A DNA stretch of 8,746 nt from DATEMK01 sp035275625 (lineage in GTDB: Bacteria; Bacteroidota; Bacteroidia; AKYH767-A; OLB10), in assembly GCA_035275625.1 (NCBI GenBank), contig DATEMK010000276.1, positions 1-8,746 of the forward strand, written 5' to 3'. Shown in pieces: positions 1 to 6,376 of this stretch. The translations under genes were made by a program, and so were the position numbers. Each line of letters starts with the position of its first letter. Within the stretch, counting starts at the first letter, position 1. The notes under the pieces are model-generated. The model saw only the letters and a program-made list of their open reading frames with translations, was not told the origin of the DNA and made no database searches.

Positions 1-546
1 TTTGATTAATATAAACTGACGAAGAGAAAGTATCGAAAACAAAAATGCCAGCAGCTCATCCCGGCTCTTAACACTTGCGATAACTTCAGTGTGTACAGGA
101 TGTGATGCAAAAAGCAAAGTGATAAGAAGCGGAATTAAAAAGTGAAAGGATGAAAAAAAAATATTCATCAATGAATACAAAGCAGCGCAGCAGAATGCAT
201 ACAAAACAATTTGAACCAAATGAGAAGCGTGAGGTTTGTTATTAAACAGGTCTTTTTCCATTCCGAATGTTAACATCACAAGCGGGCGGTATAAATCTTT
301 TTTCCCGGTTTCTTTAAAACCCGAAGTTGATCCTTTGGAGAACATGTCTTTTATTCCTGCCACTCCTTTCTGAGAAATTTTATTTTCTGAATAATAGATT
401 TCATCATCAAGAGTAAAATCATGGTAGATTGTATTGATCCCGAGAAGAAGAGAAAAAATAAAAACAGCAATGGCGCTTTTCTTCCTATACCGGAAATTAG
501 GAGAAAGGAATTGGTTTTCTGCGGATTTTTTAATTTTTTTCCCCAT
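1..546 (-). CDS. GT-C / TMTC-like integral membrane glycosyltransferase, N-terminal part (cut by window edge)
   Basis: Reading the minus strand from ATG at 546 gives 182 codons without a stop, running off the left edge. Visible: a basic N-terminus; TM1 about residues 24-41; a first external loop with an Asp-Asp pair (FTLDDE, D47-D48), where GT-C enzymes place catalytic or metal-binding acids; YRPLV at 86-90; further hydrophobic segments about 109-129, 132-148 and 166-182; and HPVHTE (149-154) followed by SRDELL (161-166). The order DD loop, YRPL, HPVHTE, RxELL is that of the PMT/TMTC-like family (polyprenyl-phosphate-sugar dependent O-glycosyltransferases), whose bacterial members often end in TPR repeats; that part lies outside the window. 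The frame is open upstream to a stop near 649, but no ATG or GTG lies there, only a TTG, so ATG 546, after an A-rich stretch, is preferred. The acceptor (protein or glycan) cannot be told. It is divergent from the 985-residue secreted protein gene. Confidence 0.85.
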   Translation of the reverse strand, partial: MGKKIKKSAENQFLSPNFRYRKKSAIAVFIFSLLLGINTIYHDFTLDDEIYYSENKISQKGVAGIKDMFSKGSTSGFKETGKKDLYRPLVMLTFGMEKDLFNNKPHASHLVQIVLYAFCCAALYSLMNIFFSSFHFLIPLLITLLFASHPVHTEVIASVKSRDELLAFLFSILSLRQFILIK

Positions 547-654
547 TCTTTTAATATGTTCAAATAAACAAAATATAACCAATGAAACATAATTGAGAGG
601 ACGGGATTTACCCGCATCAATTACCCGGTAAAGCCGCTTTTTATTGAATTATCA

Positions 655-662
655 TACTTTTG
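655..662 (+). promoter_or_regulatory. Candidate -7 element (TACTTTTG), alternative promoter
   Basis: The octamer matches the Bacteroidota -7 consensus TAnnTTTG exactly. No TTTG-like -33 element lies about 20 bases upstream, and it would give a leader of roughly 140 bases before the TTG start at 806. It is a weaker candidate than the element pair at 736-767. An AT-rich region can produce this match by chance. Confidence 0.25.
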
Positions 663-735
663 TATTATAAAATAAAAAGTCAAATTGCTTTATCGGCAAA
701 TTGTTTGAATTTAACTGTAACTTTTTACAAAAAAC

Positions 736-767
736 CTTGTTTATTATAAATATTATTGTGATCTTTG
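736..767 (+). promoter_or_regulatory. Candidate Bacteroidota-type promoter for the 985-residue protein gene
   Basis: CTTG at 736-739 is separated by 20 bases from GATCTTTG at 760-767. This resembles the housekeeping pattern of a -33 TTTG and a -7 TAnnTTTG with about 19-20 bases between, with one mismatch in each element. Transcription would start near 773-776, giving a leader of about 30 bases before the TTG start at 806. The -7 element lies inside an inverted repeat (757-774). The match is by eye only. Confidence 0.35.
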
Positions 768-774
768 TTTCACA
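757..774. promoter_or_regulatory. Inverted repeat TGTGA-N8-TCACA over the candidate -7 element
   Basis: Five-base arms TGTGA (757-761) and TCACA (770-774) are perfect complements with an 8-base spacer. The site overlaps the putative -7 element, 31 bases before the TTG start, so it could be a repressor operator or merely a chance inverted repeat. The arms equal the CRP/FNR half-sites, but those families use a 6-base spacer, so I do not assign it to CRP. Confidence 0.2.
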
Positions 775-805
775 GTAAAAACGACCATTATTAATTCTAC
801 TCCAT

Positions 806-3763
806 TTGAAAAAATTATTAACTATTTTTCTTGTTATTATTCTTTCAAAAGCAGGGATTTTGAAATCGCTGGCGCAACCGCCTAATGATGCACCCTGCGC
901 TGCTATTTATTTAACTTTTGGCGTCATCACGCCCGGGTATACCAATGGAGCCACCTATGTTTCCGAGCCCCCTGTAACTTCGTGTTTTGATGCACCTCCT
1001 TACAATACAGTGTGGTATTATTTTACTGCGCCTGCTTCCGGCTGTGCTACTGTAAAGACAACAACCGGCACCAATGCAGATACTCAAATCGGAGTTTATA
1101 AGGGATCTTGCGGTTCACTTATTGCCGTGTCAGCAACCAGTTGTAACGACAATGTTTCTGGCTGCAGTGGTTACAACTATCGCTTTTCATTATTACAATT
1201 AAGTGGATTAACGCCCGGATCATCCTACTACGTTATGGTAGATGGAAGAACTATAATTACCGGCAGCTTTTCGATTATGGTTGAAGATGCGTGCACCGGT
1301 TCTAATTTACCTCCGATACCAGGCAGGGATTGCATAGATCCATTTCCTGTCTGCAAATACACAATAGACGTGGCAAACCCTGGTTTCCAGGATTACGGAA
1401 ATATTTGCGATTTTAACAGTACAATTGGTTGCCTCTTGCAGGGAGAAAAAGAAAGTGCATGGTATATAATAAATATTAACGGAGCGGGTAATTTGGAATT
1501 TGACATTATTCCCAATGATTGGACCTCAGGATGTACAGGGGGTACCGAGAGTGATTATGATTTTGCAATCTGGAAGGTTACTGGCGGGGTAGCTTCAACA
1601 TGCGGAAACCTGGGCACCCCTTTAAGATGTAATTATAACACTTTAGGACTTACCGGTTGTTACCAGACGGGAATAGCATCACCCGGTGCTTATGGCGGGG
1701 CGTGCTGGGATGCTGCTTATGAGCCGGGAATACCTGTGGTCAACGGGGAAAAATATTTGTTGGTGGTTAGTAATTGGGACAATACCAATTATGGATTTAC
1801 ATTAAGTATTCAACCGTCATCTCCGATTTTGGCTACTGTGCCCCCGGGAGGAGTGGTTGTCTGGACAGGCAGCACCAATACAAGCTGGTTTAATGTAAAT
1901 AACTGGGGAGGTTGCCAAATTCCTGACTGCAGTCATGGCGCGGTAATACCTGGTTTTACAACCAACCAGCCTGTAATTGACCTCGCAGGCGGAAGCGTCA
2001 GGGATATTTACATAAATGCCGGGGGAAGCCTTACTCTTAATTCAGGAATACAATTTATGATTTGCGGTGACTTTAACAATGTAGCAACTTTCAATGCATT
2101 AGCCAATTCTACAGTAGTTTTTGAAGATACAGCGGTTACACCTCCTTTGACAAAATTCCATCACCAAACCATTGCTGCGAATAATATTGCCCCAAACGAT
2201 TTCTGGAATGTTACTGTAAAAAAACCTCCTGGTTATAATGTAATAGCGGCAGCAAATATTGATATGGCTGGAAATTTTTTAGTTACCGGGGGAAGCTTCG
2301 GTGGCGCATTCGTGGCTACTTTCCGTGATCATAAAATAGGCGGGAATTTTACAGTTGATGTTACGGCCCCAAACATTGCTTCCTATAAGGAAGGCTCGTC
2401 CCTTCAATTCACAGGAAGCGTTCAAACTTATCTCAACCGGGGAAACCTGACTAATGTCATTATGAATCAAACCGGGGCAGGGACATTAACATTGCAAAAT
2501 CATAGTGCTCCCAATGCCTGGATGACAGTAAGCGATTCAGGTTCGCTTACTTTAAATTATGGAAAAATCATTACCGGTGCTAACCGTGTTGAAGTAAAGA
2601 ACAGGGCAATTGATGCAATATCCCCGGGAAATACAAACAGCTATATCCAGGGTAATTCCGGAGTTTTAAATTCCTGCCTTCAGAAATACCTGGATAAAAC
2701 CGGGTTGATAGGTACGTATGAATTCCCTATTGGAACGGTCGGGAAAGGTTACCAGCGTTTAAGCCTGGAACTGACTGTTCCTTTACCTTCAGGGGTGGAT
2801 TATATTTATGCAACTTTCAATGATAATACTCCTGCAAACAATACAGCTTTAGGAAGCGAGTGCACCATCACCTACCATACCGGGCCTGCCACACCGCTCA
2901 ACAATGGATTTTGGCAATTGCAGCCTGTTCCTTCTGCTCAATTTAACAGCGGAGAATTTACTCCAAACTTATATAACCGGAGTTATTCGAATGCCCTTTC
3001 AGGATGGACAGTAATGTTTAATAAGGTAAATCCTGCTGTTGCAGCAGATTGGTATATTGATCCTCCTGTAAACACTGTTGGCTGCAGTAATTTATGGTGC
3101 CCTGTAACACAGGTGAAACGTCCTTTTGCCAATTCCGTTGCCACCATGCTGAATGCACCGGTTCTTTATATAGGAACCGCACAGTCCGTACTTCCTCTTC
3201 CCGTTGAATTGATGTTATTTGAAGCCACTCCGAAAAAAGATTTGATTTCATTAAAATGGATAACGGCATCGGAGGAAAACAATTTGGGTTTTGATTTGGA
3301 GAGAGCTGTTGCTCCTTCTCAGCATTTTGAAAAGATAGGTTTTGTCAGCGGCAATGGTTCCACTTCTGAACTGAATGATTATTCATTTGATGATTTCGAT
3401 GTGACCTATGGCAACAAATATTATTATCGTTTGAAGCAGGTAGATTTTAATGGAAACAGTAATTTTTCCCAGGTTGTTTCTGCAAGCCTGTCAAAAGAAA
3501 ATTTTTCCTTTTATGTTTTCAATGATCCTTCTTCCAAAACCACTAACCTGGTTTATTATTTAAAAGAATCTTCTGACGTAAGATTTGAGATTTTTAACAT
3601 AATGGGGCAAAAAGTGGAAGCTATTCTCAAAAGCTCACAGGAAAAAGGCAGCCACATTTTAGATATTGCGCCTGCAGAATCAATAAATGCTGATGGCATT
3701 TATATGATCAGAATGATTGTTAATGACGAAGTACAGACAAGGCGTACTGTTATTTTAAAGTAA
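806..3763 (+). CDS. Large multidomain T9SS-secreted surface protein (985 aa)
   Basis: A secreted mosaic protein with no recognisable catalytic site, so an adhesin or structural surface role is inferred. Residues 1-23 form a signal peptide (MKK, hydrophobic core, cleavage likely in SLA|QPP). Residues about 24-165 are a PPC-like beta-sandwich beginning NDAPC with VWYYF at 69-73. Residues about 170-340 form a second Cys-rich module with DYDFAIW at 250-256, common in Bacteroidota exoproteins. From about 350 a WTG...W...NW module leads into a beta-helix-like stretch rich in 'gGdFn' and 'gsLtL' turns; FPIGT sits at 640-644. Residues about 796-895 are Fn3-like (LPVEL, TASEENN, YYRLKQVDFNG). Residues about 899-985 are a type A sorting domain, with FNDPSS replacing the usual YPNPS. 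Many cysteines lie before residue 375 and none after about 796. The start is TTG at 806: an in-frame stop at 776-778 and the lack of an upstream ATG leave it as the only start that preserves the signal peptide. Confidence 0.88.
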   Translation: MKKLLTIFLVIILSKAGILKSLAQPPNDAPCAAIYLTFGVITPGYTNGATYVSEPPVTSCFDAPPYNTVWYYFTAPASGCATVKTTTGTNADTQIGVYKGSCGSLIAVSATSCNDNVSGCSGYNYRFSLLQLSGLTPGSSYYVMVDGRTIITGSFSIMVEDACTGSNLPPIPGRDCIDPFPVCKYTIDVANPGFQDYGNICDFNSTIGCLLQGEKESAWYIININGAGNLEFDIIPNDWTSGCTGGTESDYDFAIWKVTGGVASTCGNLGTPLRCNYNTLGLTGCYQTGIASPGAYGGACWDAAYEPGIPVVNGEKYLLVVSNWDNTNYGFTLSIQPSSPILATVPPGGVVVWTGSTNTSWFNVNNWGGCQIPDCSHGAVIPGFTTNQPVIDLAGGSVRDIYINAGGSLTLNSGIQFMICGDFNNVATFNALANSTVVFEDTAVTPPLTKFHHQTIAANNIAPNDFWNVTVKKPPGYNVIAAANIDMAGNFLVTGGSFGGAFVATFRDHKIGGNFTVDVTAPNIASYKEGSSLQFTGSVQTYLNRGNLTNVIMNQTGAGTLTLQNHSAPNAWMTVSDSGSLTLNYGKIITGANRVEVKNRAIDAISPGNTNSYIQGNSGVLNSCLQKYLDKTGLIGTYEFPIGTVGKGYQRLSLELTVPLPSGVDYIYATFNDNTPANNTALGSECTITYHTGPATPLNNGFWQLQPVPSAQFNSGEFTPNLYNRSYSNALSGWTVMFNKVNPAVAADWYIDPPVNTVGCSNLWCPVTQVKRPFANSVATMLNAPVLYIGTAQSVLPLPVELMLFEATPKKDLISLKWITASEENNLGFDLERAVAPSQHFEKIGFVSGNGSTSELNDYSFDDFDVTYGNKYYYRLKQVDFNGNSNFSQVVSASLSKENFSFYVFNDPSSKTTNLVYYLKESSDVRFEIFNIMGQKVEAILKSSQEKGSHILDIAPAESINADGIYMIRMIVNDEVQTRRTVILK

Positions 3764-3804
3764 AGTATAATTTCCTTTTTTTGAGTTTCGTGGAAATAAT
3801 TTAA

Positions 3805-3841
3805 CTGCAATTTTTAATTTAGTCTTTAAAAAATTTTGCAG
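3805..3841. terminator. Imperfect hairpin between convergent genes, possible bidirectional terminator
   Basis: CTGCAA then a T/A-rich arm pairs, with a bulge, with a T/A-rich arm ending TTGCAG around a short loop near 3818-3824. It lies in the 55-base convergent gap and extends into the last codons of the minus-strand propeller gene (stop at 3819-3821). The stem is mostly A-T pairs and no long T-run follows on either strand, so intrinsic terminator activity is uncertain; the position is the main argument. Confidence 0.3.
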
Positions 3842-5417
3842 AAAATCGCCTGTCTTCTTTTAAAAGGTAAACATAATAAATTCCTTTGGCAAGACTGGAA
3901 ACTGAAATAGCAGTTTTGTTCGTTTCAATTTTTTGTTCTAAAATTTTCCTGCCCGACAAATCTGATATGATTAATTGATTATCCTTATTAGTCAAATCTC
4001 CGATATAGATATTTAAAATGTCAGAGGAAGGATTTGGATAAAGCATTATCTGATTGTTTTTTGGAATCAGCGCATGCGAAATACCGGTTACAGAATCAAT
4101 ATAAAGTTTTACTATCCAATAGTCAAAAGAACCCTGGCTGATTTCTGTCTTATCGCCTGAAATATTTGAACGTGAATAACCTCCCAGGATATATCCATTA
4201 TCATCGGTAATTTGCATGGAATGCAGTTCATCCCAATCACTGCCGCCAATTGTGTTTTGCCATTGAATAATACCGGCACTGTCTGTCCTTATCACCCAGT
4301 AGTCATAGCCTCCTAAACTGTTTTCAGTTTTGTCACCTGAAGCATCAGAATTGGAAAATCCGGCCATAATATATCCATTGTCTGATGTTTGATGAACTGA
4401 ACGAAGGCGGTCGGTCAGATCGCCTCCAATAGTGTTTTGCCACTGAATACTTCCGGTTGAATCAATTTTTATGATCCAATAGTCATCAAAACCTATTACA
4501 TCTTCTGTTTTATCGCCTGAAATGCTTGAAAAAGAGTTTCCCCCTAAAATAAAGCCCAGGTCACCGGTTTGCTGAACTGAATATAAAAAGTCATAATCGC
4601 TGCCTCCAATCGTATTTTGCCATTCTATACTCCCTGCGCTGTCAAGTTTTAATACCCAATAATCAATTAACCCTAAGCTGTTTTCTGTTTTATCCCCTGA
4701 ACTGTCTGAATCGGAATAGCCTGCAACAAAATATCCACCGTCTGAAGCTTGTACCACAGATTGCAGCATATCATTGCCGCTTCCGCCAATTGTATTTTGC
4801 CACAGAATTAAACCGGAAGAATCCAGTTTCACAACCCAATAATCAAAAGATCCTAAATTATTTTCCGATTTATCGCCTGATGCGGATGAGTTAGATGAAC
4901 CTCCTAAGATATATCCGCCATCAGAAGTTTGCTTTACACAATAAAGCCAGTCTGCCGAATCTCCGCCAATTGTATTTTGCCATTGTATAATTCCGGTGCT
5001 GTTGAGTTTTATAACCCAATAATCGCTTTCCCCCGAGTTGCTTTCGGTTTTATCCCCTGATATGCCGGATTCAGAATAGCCGCCAATAATATAGCCATCG
5101 TCCGAAGTTTGCTGCAGCGAATTAAGATTATCATTTGCATTTCCTCCAATAGTATTCTGCCATTGAAGGGTGCCTGAACCATCTGTTTTAATAACCCAGT
5201 AATCAAAGCCCCCGATCGTATCTTCCGTTTTATCACCTGAAATTGTGGAATAAGAATATCCTCCGGCTGCATAACCTCCATCTGAAGTTTGCTGAATGAA
5301 TTGCAAAAGATCATTTGCATCGCCCCCGATGGTGTTCTGCCACTGGATAATGGGCTGGGCATTCAGCGTATTTGACAATAAAAAAATAATGAAAGTAAAT
5401 AATTGTAGATTTCTCAT
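3819..5417 (-). CDS. T9SS-secreted seven-repeat beta-propeller protein (532 aa)
   Basis: Residues 1-20 are a signal peptide (MRNLQLF, hydrophobic core, NA|QP). Residues 25-444 are seven consecutive repeats of exactly 60 residues, each with the pattern (Q/E/L)WQNTIGG, D.L, QQTSDGGY, (L/A)GGYS, SGDKTE, DYW(V/I)(I/V)K(L/I)DS.G. The invariant Trp falls at 26, 86, 146, 206, 266, 326 and 386. Seven beta-rich repeats of this length strongly suggest a closed seven-bladed propeller. Similar WQ..IGGS/DGGY repeat proteins are common in Bacteroidota and usually of unknown function; I know of no enzymatic activity. Residues about 458-532 are a canonical type A sorting domain (LYPNPSSD at 459-466, then SDLSGRKILEQ and GIYYVYL), predicting export through the T9SS. 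ATG 5417 gives an intact signal peptide. The gene converges on the 985-residue protein gene and diverges from the small exported protein gene; no confident promoter was found upstream. Confidence 0.88.
   Translation of the reverse strand: MRNLQLFTFIIFLLSNTLNAQPIIQWQNTIGGDANDLLQFIQQTSDGGYAAGGYSYSTISGDKTEDTIGGFDYWVIKTDGSGTLQWQNTIGGNANDNLNSLQQTSDDGYIIGGYSESGISGDKTESNSGESDYWVIKLNSTGIIQWQNTIGGDSADWLYCVKQTSDGGYILGGSSNSSASGDKSENNLGSFDYWVVKLDSSGLILWQNTIGGSGNDMLQSVVQASDGGYFVAGYSDSDSSGDKTENSLGLIDYWVLKLDSAGSIEWQNTIGGSDYDFLYSVQQTGDLGFILGGNSFSSISGDKTEDVIGFDDYWIIKIDSTGSIQWQNTIGGDLTDRLRSVHQTSDNGYIMAGFSNSDASGDKTENSLGGYDYWVIRTDSAGIIQWQNTIGGSDWDELHSMQITDDNGYILGGYSRSNISGDKTEISQGSFDYWIVKLYIDSVTGISHALIPKNNQIMLYPNPSSDILNIYIGDLTNKDNQLIISDLSGRKILEQKIETNKTAISVSSLAKGIYYVYLLKEDRRFSAKFFKD
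4086..5345 (-). repeat. Seven tandem 180-bp coding repeats
   Basis: The units, in coding order, are 5345-5166, 5165-4986, 4985-4806, 4805-4626, 4625-4446, 4445-4266 and 4265-4086. Each encodes 60 residues with no insertion or deletion between units. The best-conserved DNA is the stretch coding for WQNTIGG, where the plus strand reads close to CCAATTGTATTTTGCCA in most units. Other parts differ considerably, so the array is an old duplication held in register by protein structure rather than a recent expansion. Confidence 0.93.
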
Positions 5418-5443
5418 AGCTCAGATATTTTTCGAAATAGAAT

Positions 5444-5459
5444 AGTCATATTTATGACT
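5444..5459. promoter_or_regulatory. Perfect 16-bp palindrome AGTCATA-TT-TATGACT
   Basis: Perfect 7-base arms surround a 2-base centre in the divergent region, with the near edge 26 bases upstream of the ATG at 5417 on the minus strand. It could be a dimeric regulator's operator or a small hairpin in the leader of the propeller gene. No known regulator motif is recognised. Confidence 0.3.
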
Positions 5460-5561
5460 GGTAATTTTTTGAAATTCAGCGTGGATAAAATTACAGAAAA
5501 AACCATTGGCAAAACCCGGAAACAAAAAGACATGACCAGATTTATGAATTAAAGAATTTAA

Positions 5562-5569
5562 TACCTTTG
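5562..5569 (+). promoter_or_regulatory. Perfect -7 element (TACCTTTG) for the small exported protein gene
   Basis: The octamer matches the Bacteroidota -7 consensus TAnnTTTG exactly and is followed by T. A -33 element is poor (only TTTA at 5541-5544). Transcription would start near 5575, about 40 bases before ATG 5615. The in-frame TTG at 5567 lies inside this element, which argues against it being the start codon of the downstream gene. Confidence 0.45.
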
Positions 5570-5614
5570 TTATACTTTAATTTATTTAATATTTACAACT
5601 TAATAAAAACTGTC

Positions 5615-5977
5615 ATGAATATTAAAACCATGTTTATCAAATCAGGCGTTGCCGTTTTAATGTTATTATTTGTAACAAAAATAAGTTTTGCACAACAACA
5701 AAAAACTATCCCTCAACTTGAAACCGTAGTTTACAAACTTCAGAAAAGCGATTATGCAGCTAACGGAAATGCTTTACAGACATCGCTGCAGCAAGTCAAT
5801 GGTGTTGCCGTCACTAAATTTTGTGATAAGTACAATAAAATTTTTATGATTTTACAGGTGAACAGAACGCTGCAGCCAAATGATAACAACATTGTCAGCG
5901 CTTTAAACACTGTTAGTGTTGGCTATAAAAAAGTTGAAAGTAACAATATTCAAAACATTTTAACTTTTTGTAATTGA
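5615..5977 (+). CDS. Small exported protein, possible HMA-like/ferredoxin-like fold (120 aa)
   Basis: I do not recognise this family with certainty. Residues 1-26 are a signal peptide (MNIKTMFIKS, hydrophobic core, SFA|QQQ), leaving about 94 mature residues. The order beta (ETVVYKLQ, 36-43), alpha (NALQTSLQQVNGV, 52-64), beta (TKFCDKY), beta (KIFMILQV, 75-82), alpha (NNIVSALNTV, 91-100), beta (YKKVES) resembles the ferredoxin-like fold of heavy-metal-associated domains, including the NGV turn before the second strand. The metal-binding CxxC of that family is absent. Only two cysteines exist, Cys70 and the penultimate Cys119, and they could form a disulfide. There is no lipobox or T9SS sorting domain, so the likely location is periplasmic. 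ATG 5615 is preferred over an in-frame TTG at 5567, which falls within the promoter. An alternative ATG at 5630 would shorten the signal peptide. It lies divergent from the seven-repeat propeller gene and convergent with the paralog pair. Confidence 0.75.
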   Translation: MNIKTMFIKSGVAVLMLLFVTKISFAQQQKTIPQLETVVYKLQKSDYAANGNALQTSLQQVNGVAVTKFCDKYNKIFMILQVNRTLQPNDNNIVSALNTVSVGYKKVESNNIQNILTFCN

Positions 5978-6030
5978 TAAGTCGGTTGGTCTGCTTTTTT
6001 TCTTAACCAGAGAAAGCGTTTTATCTGTTA

Positions 6031-6055
6031 ATTCGTTAACGATTCGTTATTCGTT
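6031..6055. repeat. Short ATTCGTTA direct repeats in convergent gap
   Basis: ATTCGTTA occurs at 6031-6038 and 6042-6049, followed by ATTCGTT at 6049-6055. The 10-base palindrome TCGTTAACGA is formed at the first junction (6033-6042). The cluster sits between the stops of two convergent genes (5977 and 6089). It may be a remnant of an intergenic repeat or random low-complexity DNA. Confidence 0.4.
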
Positions 6056-6088
6056 GATCACTGCAGAAAAGTTTTCGGGCTTATATTT

Positions 6089-6376
6089 TTACTCAAACAC
6101 AATCTTCCCATTATAACTCTTCTTCCCATTACTCAACGTAACATTATAAACCCCTTTTGCTTCTGCTTCCAGGTTGAGTTTTATTTTTCCTTCATTCATC
6201 TGAACTGGAATTTGTTGAATGAGTTTTCCTGAGTTATCAAAAATGTTTAGCGTAAGATTTTTCTCATGCTGAAATTCATCAGGAACTGTGATGTTGCATG
6301 TTCCTTTATTGGGATTAGCATAAATGATAAGTTGGTTGGTTGCCACTCTTCCTTCTCCTCCAATACCAGTAATAGC
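6089..6376 (-). repeat. Direct repeat copy 1: sorting-domain region of the tandem paralogs
   Basis: This stretch codes for the last 95 residues, from AITGIGG to KIVFE, and is closely similar to 7709-7996 at an offset of 1620 bases. Hand alignment of the proteins gives 80 of 95 identical residues, and the DNA shares long identical runs, for example around 6112-6127 and 7732-7747. Confidence 0.85.

Noticed and set aside
351..620. Open frame of 89 codons on the minus strand
   Set aside because: It overlaps the glycosyltransferase coding frame in another phase. The true frame (546 down to 1) carries the YRPLV and HPVHTE family motifs; this one carries none.
757..774. CRP/FNR-type operator
   Set aside because: The half-sites match but the spacer is 8 bases rather than 6, so it is kept only as an unassigned inverted repeat.
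2279..2470. Short minus-strand open frames within the 985-residue gene (also 3018-3269)
   Set aside because: They are antisense to a continuous, well-supported coding region and have no recognisable features.
4086..5345. Regularly spaced repeats as a possible CRISPR array
   Set aside because: The period is 180 bases, the whole unit is coding, and repeats are diverged without unique spacers.
5009..5362. Open frame of 117 codons on the minus strand inside the repeat array
   Set aside because: It is an out-of-frame shadow created by the 180-base periodicity and has no signal peptide or domain of its own.
6003..6031. Imperfect stem TTAACCAGA / TCTGTTAA as a terminator
   Set aside because: The stem is short with a bulge and a 12-base loop, and no T-run follows on either strand.
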